A stretch of 52,675 nt of DNA, from assembly GCA_017395545.1 (NCBI GenBank), contig JAFPUF010000033.1, forward strand, positions 1 to 52,675, in the 5' to 3' direction. The notes beneath the pieces were generated by a model. It was not told the DNA's origin and searched no databases. It saw only the letters and a program-made list of their open reading frames with translations. Positions 9,055 to 17,411 of this stretch are shown piece by piece (position 1 is the first letter of the stretch; each line of letters opens with the position of its first letter). Both the position numbers and the translations under genes were made by a program. This stretch comes from Treponema sp. GTDB lineage: Bacteria; Spirochaetota; Spirochaetia; Treponematales; Treponemataceae.

Positions 9055-12000
9055 ATGCCAGGATTAAATCAGCTCAAACAATTTACTGAAGACATGCTTG
9101 CGGTTGGCGATGAGACAAAAATTCGTGCCAGCCGCGGTGAAAAAGTATCACCAATACCTCTTCCGAAAGGAATCCCTGAAGCGGACGATTCCAATGACTT
9201 TATTATTGGTCTTCCCACAAAAGAGAATAAAGAAGCTGTTGAAGCTGCCGGTGCCGCTCCTGAAGATCCTTACGCAAATGCCGACATCTCTGCGATTCTT
9301 GGCGAAAGCGGGGATGCAGACCTTGCCGCAATTTTAAATCCTGGTGTCACGGCTGATGAAGACGACCTCGCTGATTTTTTAAACGAATCCCCAAGTTTTA
9401 CAGAAGATTTAGCTCCTGTTCCCGACGAATCTCCTGAGCCGGCTGAACCGCTTTCATCAGAAGAAATCAATCTGAACGAAGATATACCGGCTTCCGTTCT
9501 TGAAAACGACGGAATTCCTCCCGTAACAGAAAGTTCTGATTCCGGAAAAGAGACATCTCCTCTTTCTGATTTTGAAATGCCGTCCGATACGGGCGCTGAC
9601 TCAGGCTTTGACACGTCGGCACTGGGCGATTTGGGTGACCTCGGGGATCTCGGAGACCCCGGAGATTTGGGCTCAGAACCTTCATTTGACGCACTTTCAG
9701 AAAACAGCGGGGAAGCGCCAGATCCGGGAAACTTTGACATTGACCAGATGATTTCCCCGGACACAGAAATCAGTGAAACTCCGGCTGTTCCTGAAACAGA
9801 AGAAACACCTTCAGAAACAGAGATTCCACAAACTTCTGAAGATACATTCCCTGAAACTGAGCCGGCTGCACCAGAAAACGAACTTTCTGAAACTTCAGAT
9901 TCTGATACTTCTGATTCTGGAAACGACTTTCCTTCTGATGCTGCGGGAGACACAGGTTTCGACATGTCTGACCTCGGAGATCTCGGGGACCTCGGAGACC
10001 TTGGCTCAATGGGTGACCTCGGCTCAAGCGGAGATTTAGGAGACCTCGGGAATCCGGGAGACACTCCTTCATTCGGAGAAACAGAGTCTGGGGAAGGCGG
10101 AGACCTCAATCTCGGTAACTTTAATATCGACTCAATGATTTCCGGAGACGATTCTACGAGTCCGGGCGAAATTCCAGACGCTTTTGACGATGTACCAGAC
10201 ACATCTGAAGCGTCCCAGGAAACTCCGCAGGAAGAATTCAGTCCTTCAGATTTTGACACAACAGGAATGGACGGCGTTGACTTCGGCAAATCCTCTGCCG
10301 GCGACGAATTTCCTGCGACCGACGATGCCCTCGGTTCTGACGATGATTTTGAACTTGACTCCAGCTTTGAGATTCCGGGCTTCTCTGACACTGAGACTGC
10401 CGACATGGGAAAGAAAAAACCGCTTCTTGATACGGTTGATTTCTCAAAAGGCAAGGAAGCACGTCCCAAAAATTCCCTTACGGACGAAGAATATGTTCAG
10501 TTCAAGAAAAATCTTGCAAACTACCCTCTCAATTTAAGGATTGCAATCGAAGATTTCATTGTCCGTGATGAATTCACTGACGAAGTTGTCTTCGAGATTA
10601 TTGAAAAAGTCCTCAAAAAGACTTCTGCACGACAGCTTGCGACCCAGCTTGAAAAAATTCTCGATATCTCAATCAGCATTCCTCGCGACTTTGAAAAACG
10701 CTCATTCGCTGAATATGAGGCTTACAAACAGTCTTTCCAGTATCAGCTCAAAAACCGGATTATTCCGGCTGCAATCGCAGGCCTTATCCTTGCATTTGTG
10801 TGTTTCGGACTTTTCAAGGCAGGCGAGCACTTCATTTACAAGCCTGTAATGGCGAACATTCACTACAAGCAGGGCTACACTCTTCTCGAAGCGAACGAAT
10901 TCCCGCAGTCAGAGGATGAATTCAAAGAAGCAGTCAGCTACCGGCCAGTCAAAAAATGGTTCTTTAAGTATGCCCAGGGCTACAGGTTCAAAAAACAGTA
11001 CGAACGTGCCGGAAACATGTACAAAAACATCCTGCGTTTCTTTGACCACGACAAACAGGCGGGCCTTGAATGGGCTCAGATGGAGCTCTATGACAGGGCG
11101 AATTACGAAAGGGCGGAAGAAATTGCCAGACGTGAAGTTCTGGACTATCACATAAACGACGCGGACGGAATTCTTCTGCTCGGAGATATTTTCCTTGAAT
11201 GGGCGGAAGTCGACGAGTCTAAATACGAGCTCGCAAAACAGCAGTATCTCGACCTCATGCAACGCTACGGAAGCAACAATGTCTACCTCTCAAGAATGCT
11301 GCGCTACTATATCCGCACCGACAAACTCAGGGAAGTCCTTACATACAAGAACCTTCTCTATATTCCGGGAGCAGACAAAAAGAACCTTAAAACTCTTGAA
11401 CCCGGTGACTGGACTGAACTTTCTGGCTATCTTCTCGAAAAACTTTATGGCGTTCTCTCGAAAAACGATGAGTATCTCCGTGCTTCAATTGAAGATGTCC
11501 TCGATCTTCTGAACCTCGCTATAAAAGCAGATTCCAGAAATCCTGTCGCACGCTACAATCTTGCACGCTACTATATCCACAACGGAAACATGGAGCAGGC
11601 AAAAATTGAGCTTGAGCGAAGCCTCGACCTTTTCAGCGCCCTTCAGGTACGCACGAAGAAAAACGTTTACCGCGAAATCAATGCAACACGCACTCTCGGT
11701 GAGCTTTATGCCACAAACAAGGAATACCTCAAGGCTCAGACGGTTTATACCCGTGGTATCGACCTCTACAACGAAGAGCATGCAAACTCAGACCTCGCAG
11801 GCGACGAGAACACTGGAAAACTTTTCGCTGATATGGGCGACCTTGATTACTTTATTTCCGGCGATATGGAAGATGCCCTTTACAACTACGAGATGGCGAT
11901 TCAGACGAAAAATGACACGCCGTCAATCAATTACAGGGTCGGCGCAATTTACTACAACAACAAGAATTATGATAACGCGCTCTCATCGTTCCTCAAAGTT

Positions 12001-12462
12001 TCTGAAAAAGAGCCTCGCAACTCAAACCTTCTGCTTTCTCTCGGAAACGTTCTCTCGCTCCGCGGAGACAATTTTGCGGCAGAGAGTTATTATCAGGATC
12101 TTCTGAAACATCTCGATTCTTCAAGGGAAGCAGATAAATTCCTTCTTCCTCAGGAAGACAGCGACGATTTTGAAACTGTAGATTTGTATCTCAAGGTAAA
12201 CAACAACCTCGGAGTAACGCTTCACCGTCTTGCACGACAGACCGGCGACAGCAACAAGAACGCAGAATCAATGGTACGTCTTTCGGATTCAATGAGGGCT
12301 TATGATGCGCTCACCCGAAACCCGAAGACAATGATACGTCTCGACGGAAGCAACCTTGCAGCCCAGAACTCAAAGTACATCACTCACCCGCTTCCGGATT
12401 TTGAGCCTGCAATTTACACGGACATTCCGCGCCTTCTTTCAGGAGAAAAGCCTCTTGAGTAA
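9055..12462 (+). CDS. Large acidic TPR membrane protein (FlcA-like flagellar collar candidate)
   Basis: 1135 residues in four parts. Residues 1-460 are very acidic and low in complexity, with runs of Asp-Leu-Gly repeats. Residues about 460-570 form a conserved-looking helical region (LATQLEKILDISISIPRDFE). One transmembrane helix lies at about 571-592. A long TPR array fills about 600-1100. Predicted orientation is acidic part inside, TPRs in the periplasm. The layout and the region before the helix recall spirochaetal TPR proteins such as Borrelia BB0326 (FlcA), which builds the periplasmic flagellar collar; this is inference from memory of the family. ATG at 9055 follows GGTGGG, and TATAAT at 9032-9037 gives a possible -10. 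It overlaps the next gene by eight bases. Confidence 0.8.
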   Translation: MPGLNQLKQFTEDMLAVGDETKIRASRGEKVSPIPLPKGIPEADDSNDFIIGLPTKENKEAVEAAGAAPEDPYANADISAILGESGDADLAAILNPGVTADEDDLADFLNESPSFTEDLAPVPDESPEPAEPLSSEEINLNEDIPASVLENDGIPPVTESSDSGKETSPLSDFEMPSDTGADSGFDTSALGDLGDLGDLGDPGDLGSEPSFDALSENSGEAPDPGNFDIDQMISPDTEISETPAVPETEETPSETEIPQTSEDTFPETEPAAPENELSETSDSDTSDSGNDFPSDAAGDTGFDMSDLGDLGDLGDLGSMGDLGSSGDLGDLGNPGDTPSFGETESGEGGDLNLGNFNIDSMISGDDSTSPGEIPDAFDDVPDTSEASQETPQEEFSPSDFDTTGMDGVDFGKSSAGDEFPATDDALGSDDDFELDSSFEIPGFSDTETADMGKKKPLLDTVDFSKGKEARPKNSLTDEEYVQFKKNLANYPLNLRIAIEDFIVRDEFTDEVVFEIIEKVLKKTSARQLATQLEKILDISISIPRDFEKRSFAEYEAYKQSFQYQLKNRIIPAAIAGLILAFVCFGLFKAGEHFIYKPVMANIHYKQGYTLLEANEFPQSEDEFKEAVSYRPVKKWFFKYAQGYRFKKQYERAGNMYKNILRFFDHDKQAGLEWAQMELYDRANYERAEEIARREVLDYHINDADGILLLGDIFLEWAEVDESKYELAKQQYLDLMQRYGSNNVYLSRMLRYYIRTDKLREVLTYKNLLYIPGADKKNLKTLEPGDWTELSGYLLEKLYGVLSKNDEYLRASIEDVLDLLNLAIKADSRNPVARYNLARYYIHNGNMEQAKIELERSLDLFSALQVRTKKNVYREINATRTLGELYATNKEYLKAQTVYTRGIDLYNEEHANSDLAGDENTGKLFADMGDLDYFISGDMEDALYNYEMAIQTKNDTPSINYRVGAIYYNNKNYDNALSSFLKVSEKEPRNSNLLLSLGNVLSLRGDNFAAESYYQDLLKHLDSSREADKFLLPQEDSDDFETVDLYLKVNNNLGVTLHRLARQTGDSNKNAESMVRLSDSMRAYDALTRNPKTMIRLDGSNLAAQNSKYITHPLPDFEPAIYTDIPRLLSGEKPLE
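9601..10164 (+). repeat. Duplicated Asp-Leu-Gly-rich module inside the TPR gene
   Basis: Two copies of the same unit, at about residues 183-243 and 300-370. Each starts with GFD, continues with a run of DLG triplets, then a PSF phrase, and ends in GNF-(D/N)-ID-(Q/S)-MIS. At DNA level the DLG runs are degenerate nine-base-type repeats. The second copy has a longer DLG run (eight or more units). Confidence 0.75.
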
Positions 12463-13072
12463 GTATTTCTGCTTTCAGATTGGAATTGAACTCAAAAAGC
12501 AGCTTACCTCTTTACGAAAGGAGTTTTTCAGAAAGACAATTCATATCTGCACGGCTTTTGTGCCGGCAATGCTTCATTTCGCAAGAATTCCTGCTCTGCT
12601 CTGCCTTAGTATGGCAGGAATTTTTTATGTGATTGCTGAGCAGCTGAGGACAACCGGACACGAAATACCTCTTATCTCAGATATAACCGCCGCAGCAGCC
12701 CGGAAACGCGACGAAAACAAATTCGTTCTCGGGCCGGTGACTCTCGTTCTCGGCGTACTTTCAGCAGCCCTTCTCTGGAAAGAAGTTCCTGCCGCAGCCG
12801 GTATTTATGCGCTCGCTTTCGGCGACGGACTTGCAAGCCTTGCGGGAAAAACTTTCGGAAAGATTCGTATTCCGTACACTCACGGAAAAACGGCAGAAGG
12901 GAGCCTCACCTGCTTCGCAGCGATTTTTTCATCATGCTTTTTTGTGACACAGAACTGCCAGACATCGCTGATAGCAGCCATAACAGGAGCACTTTTTGAA
13001 GTTCTTCCCCTGAAAGATTTCGACAACCTGATAATTCCGGTTCTTATCGGCGGATTAGTGACATATTTATAG
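12455..13072 (+). CDS. Diacylglycerol/polyprenol kinase family membrane protein
   Basis: About 205 residues with some six membrane helices. The motif region EFFRKTIHI near the N-terminus and ALAFGDGLASLAGKTFG followed by HGKTAEGS in the second half match the CTP-dependent dolichol/phytol/diacylglycerol kinase (SEC59/DGK1/VTE5) superfamily. A lipid or polyprenol is therefore the likely phosphate acceptor; the exact substrate cannot be read. I place the start at TTG 12455 because AGGAG (12441-12445) is well placed before it; a longer frame from 12356 lies inside the TPR gene and is unlikely. The eight-base overlap suggests coupling to the TPR gene. Confidence 0.78.
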   Translation: MSKYFCFQIGIELKKQLTSLRKEFFRKTIHICTAFVPAMLHFARIPALLCLSMAGIFYVIAEQLRTTGHEIPLISDITAAAARKRDENKFVLGPVTLVLGVLSAALLWKEVPAAAGIYALAFGDGLASLAGKTFGKIRIPYTHGKTAEGSLTCFAAIFSSCFFVTQNCQTSLIAAITGALFEVLPLKDFDNLIIPVLIGGLVTYL

Positions 13073-13134
13073 GTTAAATGTCAAGTTTCATTAACTGACA
13101 ACAAAAAATGTGTCCGATTCCGCAAAGGCAGGTC

Positions 13135-13959
13135 TCAGCCCCACATGTACATTTTGTGCAGGGTCTGAAGATATTTGAATGTGCCGTAAATAAGGCCGAA
13201 CAAGCCCATAATCAGAAAAAAGAAATTGTCGCATGTTACTAAAAAGCCGTATCCGATCAGAATGACTGCCGAAGAAAATGCGAGATATTTGTGCTCAAGA
13301 CTGTTCTTTTTGACTGCGCTGACAAGAAAAGATGCTGTCGACATCAGAAGCAGCATGAACCTCATTATATTGACGAGATGAATGAAACCTTCGGTGACAA
13401 GCGCCGTTGAAGTGATGATGGCCGTATTCATCGGAATAACAACTGCAAAAACTACGGAAACCGTCATCATTATGAGGTAATTTCTTTCGATGTCCTGTCT
13501 TTGGGAAGTCTCACTCAAAATAGCGGCGCATAAAAAGCTTAAGGGAGCGAGCGTGCGGCCAAAGAGCGTGACATTGCCCATAAAAATCAGGGTGTTTGAA
13601 AAAGAAAGCCACAGTCCCAGACAAATCGTAATGAAGCGTGAAATTTCAGCAAGGCAGGCAATTAAAAAACCCGAGAAGAAAATAATCTCGCTGGTCTGAG
13701 TGTTCTCGAAAAATTTAAGCAGAATATAAAAACAGGCGGGGACATACATAAGAATAAGGAGAAATGACACAAAAAGAGCCGTTACGCTTTTGGGCGTGAA
13801 CGGAATTCTGTCCAGAAAAGCAGGAATTCTCAGAGCAGGCGGATTAAGAATCGTAGAATTGTGAAGTGAGACCAGAAAAATAATAAGGGCGAACAAAAGC
13901 ACGGCAAGGCTTGTAAATAAAAAAATCTGAAAAAATAGATTTCTGGTTTTTAAGGTCAT
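13135..13959 (-). CDS. Seven-span membrane protein of unknown function
   Basis: About 274 residues with seven to eight hydrophobic helices. There are polar and charged residues in the middle (ETSQRQDIERNYLIMM), where many signalling membrane proteins of this shape have a cytoplasmic loop. No catalytic or DNA-binding domain is visible, and I do not recognise the family. The first ATG is at 13959; a TTG two codons upstream is the alternative. No clear Shine-Dalgarno sequence is seen. It converges with the polyprenol-kinase-like gene and diverges from the DUF2259 gene. Confidence 0.6.
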   Translation of the reverse strand: MTLKTRNLFFQIFLFTSLAVLLFALIIFLVSLHNSTILNPPALRIPAFLDRIPFTPKSVTALFVSFLLILMYVPACFYILLKFFENTQTSEIIFFSGFLIACLAEISRFITICLGLWLSFSNTLIFMGNVTLFGRTLAPLSFLCAAILSETSQRQDIERNYLIMMTVSVVFAVVIPMNTAIITSTALVTEGFIHLVNIMRFMLLLMSTASFLVSAVKKNSLEHKYLAFSSAVILIGYGFLVTCDNFFFLIMGLFGLIYGTFKYLQTLHKMYMWG

Positions 13960-14028
13960 ACGCAAATATTAAACTTAACGCAAAAACTTGTAAAGACTTC
14001 TTTTTTAAAGCCGAAAATAATAAAGAGA

Positions 14029-14053
14029 GCCTGTAATTTTTGTCATGACAGGC
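14029..14053 (+). promoter_or_regulatory. 25-base inverted repeat before the DUF2259 gene
   Basis: GCCTGT (14029-14034) pairs with ACAGGC (14048-14053); the right half contains the perfect palindrome TGTCATGACA (14041-14050). It ends four bases before the GGGAGGA ribosome-binding site, so it could be an operator or a leader hairpin. A repeat of the same size and arms lies before the lipoprotein gene at 36296. Confidence 0.4.
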
Positions 14054-14067
14054 CATTGGGAGGATTT

Positions 14068-14769
14068 ATGAAAAAGGTTGTTTTATCCGGAATTATTCTT
14101 CTTGCTTCTTCATTTTTCGCTTTTGCGGGAGATGCCGCAGCATTCGTTGATTTAGGAATCTCTCAGGACGGAAAAACATACGCTTTCGCTGAATACGGAA
14201 AAACTGACAAAAGCTATCTGGGCTATGCCGAAATCTATACAGTAGACATCGCAAAAAATGACTTCGTTGACGGCGAAGTTTTCAGGACAAATCCGGGAGC
14301 CGCAACCGTCTCAAAGGGCGGAAAAGAAGTTTTTGAGGAACTCTATTCAAAAGCCGCATGGAAACTCAGAAAATACAGTTTACAGCCGGCCAGCGCTGAC
14401 AATCTCCTTTATGTGCGCGATGACCGCAAGGACGGAGAATCAGAAATCGTTTTCAAGGATTTTGAAGGCTCGACTTCAGAGCAGAGCATTTTCTATCACA
14501 TTCAGCTTGTAAAGACCGTTGAAGGAACAGGTCCGGCACTGCGCTCTTCTTTCTTCATTACGATGGAAAGAAAAGATGAGGCAGGAAAAGTAATCAGCCG
14601 CCATACAGTCGGTTCTCCTGACATCAAGAGGAAGAACGTCCTCGGTTACAGAATTGACCGCATTTTCAGCGACAAAACCGGCAAAAACCTCGTTTTCGTC
14701 GTAGAAAAGACACTCCAGGATGTTAACGGAACTTCAATCCGCTACATGGTCGAAACAATCAGCCTGTAA
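14068..14769 (+). CDS. DUF2259 family secreted protein
   Basis: 233 residues with a signal peptide (1-20, cut after FAFAG). The body is beta-rich, starting AAAFVDLGISQDGKTYAFAEYGK, and contains FITMERKDEAGK and RIDRIFSDKTGKNLVFVVE, the layout of the DUF2259 'predicted secreted protein' family. Probably periplasmic; function unknown. The start is ATG 14068 behind GGGAGGA; the in-frame TTG at 14056 lies within and before that ribosome-binding site and is rejected. A CYTH gene starts five bases after the stop, so the two form an operon. Confidence 0.75.
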   Translation: MKKVVLSGIILLASSFFAFAGDAAAFVDLGISQDGKTYAFAEYGKTDKSYLGYAEIYTVDIAKNDFVDGEVFRTNPGAATVSKGGKEVFEELYSKAAWKLRKYSLQPASADNLLYVRDDRKDGESEIVFKDFEGSTSEQSIFYHIQLVKTVEGTGPALRSSFFITMERKDEAGKVISRHTVGSPDIKRKNVLGYRIDRIFSDKTGKNLVFVVEKTLQDVNGTSIRYMVETISL

Positions 14770-14774
14770 AAGTT

Positions 14775-15428
14775 ATGTCCCGGGAAATTGAGCTCAAAGT
14801 TCCGCTTACGGAAGAAAAGTTCTCAAAAATCCTGAATATTATCTCAGGAAAAAAAACTTCACCGGGACTGCAATTTCATTCACTCTCTCATCTCTTAAAA
14901 TCAGACGAGTATTTTTCCCGCTATAAAACGCACGAAAAAAGAATTAAAAACAATGAACTCAGGGTAATTCGTATCCGCACTGAAAAAACAGTTCCCCTGA
15001 TTCCGAGCGGAATTGATATCCACGGAGATACGGCTGAGTCTGGCGAAAAAGCGTGGTTCTGCATCAAAAGAAAGACAATCGAAAACGGAATTGAATTCAA
15101 CAGTGAAGAAGAGACTGTCGTTGAGGATGCAGGCGTTCTGCGCTCATTTTTCGCCGCAAGCGGATTCATAAAATGGTTTGAGAAAAACAAGGATGCGTTT
15201 TCCGTGTACTGCTCTTTCACAGAGGACTCAGGACGCAAATTTGAAGCGCATCTCGAACTTGAAAAAGTGAACGGACTTCCTTATATCGAAATCGAATACA
15301 CAAAAGATGATTTTGAAGCCGGAGAAGTACGAAAGAATCTGGAAAAAATCCTGACAAATCTTGGTGTCGACCCGAAAAACCGTGACTCCCGCTCATGGCC
15401 GGAGATCCTCCTGCCTGATCTGTGTTAA
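14775..15428 (+). CDS. CYTH-domain protein
   Basis: 217 residues with the CYTH signature: REIELKV at the N-terminus (ExExK pattern), ELRVIRIR near residue 62, FCIKRK near 96, and LELEKVNGLPYIEIEY near 180. Members of this fold bind triphosphate groups and metal ions and include adenylate cyclase CyaB and thiamine triphosphatase; which reaction applies here cannot be told. Five bases separate it from the DUF2259 gene. The last codons and the stop fall in an imperfect tandem repeat (15418-15448), so the C-terminus has probably been altered by that repeat. Confidence 0.82.
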   Translation: MSREIELKVPLTEEKFSKILNIISGKKTSPGLQFHSLSHLLKSDEYFSRYKTHEKRIKNNELRVIRIRTEKTVPLIPSGIDIHGDTAESGEKAWFCIKRKTIENGIEFNSEEETVVEDAGVLRSFFAASGFIKWFEKNKDAFSVYCSFTEDSGRKFEAHLELEKVNGLPYIEIEYTKDDFEAGEVRKNLEKILTNLGVDPKNRDSRSWPEILLPDLC

Positions 15429-15448
15429 TCAGTGTAATCTGTGGTTTA
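15418..15448 (+). repeat. Three imperfect tandem units (ATCTGTG-type)
   Basis: Units ATCTGTGTTA (15418-15427), ATCAGTGTA (15428-15436) and ATCTGTGGTTTA (15437-15448) follow one another. The first unit supplies the final codon and TAA stop of the CYTH gene. Similar wording occurs as dispersed intergenic repeats in unrelated bacterial genomes, as far as I recall. Confidence 0.6.
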
Positions 15449-15481
15449 ATTATCTGGGGTTTCAGGAGCTTGCCCCCAGGC

Positions 15482-15527
15482 GCGAGTTTTGTTTTCGATT
15501 CAGAAATAACAGAAAACAAAACATCGC
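15482..15527. repeat. Long inverted repeat between convergent genes, possible terminator
   Basis: GTTTTGTTTTC (15486-15496) is the exact complement of GAAAACAAAAC (15512-15522) with a 15-base loop; outer arms GCGA (15482-15485) and TCGC (15524-15527) extend the stem past a one-base bulge. It lies between the CYTH gene and the permease operon. The T-run afterwards is poor on both strands, so termination is only a guess. A second possible stem, CTGGGG with CCCCAG, lies just upstream at about 15450-15480. Confidence 0.5.
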
Positions 15528-15551
15528 TTTCCCCCTTTTTATGTTTATGTC

Positions 15552-16397
15552 CTACTCCTTAACGGCGCCGACTGAGACACCGCGGATGATGTTTCTTGAG
15601 AGGAAGAGGTATACAATTACTAGCGGAATAATCGCCAGGAAGATGAAAATGTAAACCTGTCCCATATCGAACTTCTGGTAATCCGCGCTTCGAAGCTGTG
15701 CAATCAGAATCGGAATTGTCTTTTTTGCCTTGCTGTTGATGACAAGGGCCGGAATGAAGTAGTTGTTCCATGAACCGACGAAAGCGAAAATCGCCTGAAC
15801 TGCAATCGCAGGCTTCATAAGCGGCATGACGATTGTGTTGAAAGTTCTGAATTCAGGGCAGCCGTCAATTCGGGCAGCCTCAACAATCGAATAGGAAAGC
15901 GTTGCCGTCATCGCCTGATACATGTAGAAGAATACTACGGGCGAGGCTATCGCCGGGATGTAAAGGGCGGCAAGGGTGTCGATAAGTCCGATTTTAATAA
16001 GGAGCTGGATGAAACCAAGGGAAGAAACCTGTGTCGGAATCATCATAATCGCAAGGATTACCTTGAAAGCAGTGTTTCGTCCCTTGAAATGGTACATGTA
16101 GATTCCGTAAGCCGTCATCGCTGAGAAATAAGTACAGAGAAGAGCCGACATACATGAAACGAAAACGCTGTTGAAAAGCGCCTTAAGAACCGGGATGTTC
16201 GGGTTGCTGAAGAGCTTGCCGAGGTTCTCGAAGAAGAATGTTCCGAAAAGTGCGGAAAATCCTTTCTGAATCTGCGCATGGCTTCGCGTTGAATTTACGA
16301 GAAGAACGAAAAACGGGAAAAGTGAAGCTACTGTCAGTACAAAAAGACAGACATAGCAGAAATTTCGTTTGAAGAATCCTAATTTTATGTTTGACAT
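15552..16397 (-). CDS. CUT1 sugar ABC transporter permease, MalG type
   Basis: Inner-membrane subunit of a carbohydrate ABC importer, 281 residues, six membrane helices. The cytoplasmic EAA loop reads EAARIDGCPEFRTFNTIVMP (about residues 189-208) and should dock the ATPase. It follows its partner permease with a three-base gap and is preceded by GAGGGGG. Third and last gene of the operon that begins at 18770. No ATPase gene is present, as is usual when a shared MsmK-type ATPase is encoded elsewhere. Substrate unknown; nearby GH3 suggests an oligosaccharide. Confidence 0.93.
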   Translation of the reverse strand: MSNIKLGFFKRNFCYVCLFVLTVASLFPFFVLLVNSTRSHAQIQKGFSALFGTFFFENLGKLFSNPNIPVLKALFNSVFVSCMSALLCTYFSAMTAYGIYMYHFKGRNTAFKVILAIMMIPTQVSSLGFIQLLIKIGLIDTLAALYIPAIASPVVFFYMYQAMTATLSYSIVEAARIDGCPEFRTFNTIVMPLMKPAIAVQAIFAFVGSWNNYFIPALVINSKAKKTIPILIAQLRSADYQKFDMGQVYIFIFLAIIPLVIVYLFLSRNIIRGVSVGAVKE

Positions 16398-16400
16398 TTT

Positions 16401-17345
16401 TTACCCCCTCATTTTTTTGTATTTTTTCATTGTCATAGTGTAGATGCTGAAACTGAATACGCTTGTGATAGCGAAGGTGATTACAGAAACAGCGCCTGCC
16501 ATACCGTAGTTTTTGCTTGCAAGGTGTTTGTTCAGGTACATGATGAGGGTCATGCTCGTTCGGTTCGGGTTTCCTTCACCGTTTGTCAAAATCTGAGGAA
16601 CGTCGAACATCTGGATACCACCGATAAGGCTCGTAATCAGGACGTAGATGAAAATCGGCATGAGCATTGGCATTGTGATTCTGAAGAATACTTGTAAAGG
16701 ATTTGCGCCGTCAATTTTTGCAGCCTCAAAGATGCTGTCGTCAATTCCCATAATACCCGCCATGAGCATAATTGTGGTGTTTCCGTACCACATAAGGAAG
16801 TTCATGGTAGCAATAAGTCCGCGGGTCCAGTTCTCAGAACTCAAGAAGCGGATGTTCTGGTCAGCAAAGCCGAGTTTCAAAAGGATACTGTTCGCAGGTC
16901 CGTTGTCAGAAAAAATCGTGAAGAAGAGCATTGCGAAAGCCGATGCCATAATCAGGTTCGGCATGTAGATTACAGTTTTGAAAAACTGCTGTGATTTAAT
17001 TCTCAGGTCGGTGCTGGTGAACCAGACCGAAAGAATAAGTGCGATTACAATCTGCGGGATAACTCCCAGAATCCAGATTATGAACGTATTTCCGATGTAA
17101 CGAAGAATGTCGCTCTTGAATACAGCCGTAAAGTTAGCCAGGCCAACGAAACGAGGTCCAATCTGCGTAAGTCCGTCACGGTAATTCTCGAAAAGACTGT
17201 TCCCAAACGTTGAAATCAACGGAATGAAAGAAAAGATTATGAAAATGATAAAGAACGGTGCGATGAAAAAATATCCCCACCTGTTATAATCGAAGCCCTT
17301 TCGTTTTTTTAAGACTTTTGTTTCTTTTTCTGATTCTGCTGGCAT
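16401..17345 (-). CDS. CUT1 sugar ABC transporter permease, MalF type
   Basis: 314 residues, six membrane helices after a charged cytoplasmic N-terminus (PAESEKETKVLKKRK). The EAA loop is FEAAKIDGANPLQVFFRITM. It pairs with the permease encoded immediately downstream. The binding lipoprotein ends 66 bases upstream in the same direction. Confidence 0.93.
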   Translation of the reverse strand: MPAESEKETKVLKKRKGFDYNRWGYFFIAPFFIIFIIFSFIPLISTFGNSLFENYRDGLTQIGPRFVGLANFTAVFKSDILRYIGNTFIIWILGVIPQIVIALILSVWFTSTDLRIKSQQFFKTVIYMPNLIMASAFAMLFFTIFSDNGPANSILLKLGFADQNIRFLSSENWTRGLIATMNFLMWYGNTTIMLMAGIMGIDDSIFEAAKIDGANPLQVFFRITMPMLMPIFIYVLITSLIGGIQMFDVPQILTNGEGNPNRTSMTLIMYLNKHLASKNYGMAGAVSVITFAITSVFSFSIYTMTMKKYKKMRG

Positions 17346-17411
17346 GGCAAATTCCTTGTTTTTGAATTTCAGAAGAATTGAGCCTGCCGTACGGCAAGCC
17401 CAATGTCCGTT

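Noticed and set aside
9270..10469. 399-residue open frame on the minus strand, rich in Ser, Pro and Arg
   Set aside because: It is the antisense shadow of the low-complexity DLG-rich region of the TPR gene; its composition simply mirrors the repeats.
12356..12454. Longer N-terminus of the polyprenol-kinase-like protein
   Set aside because: The extra residues overlap the TPR coding sequence and lack homology-like character; the TTG at 12455 has a well-placed AGGAG.
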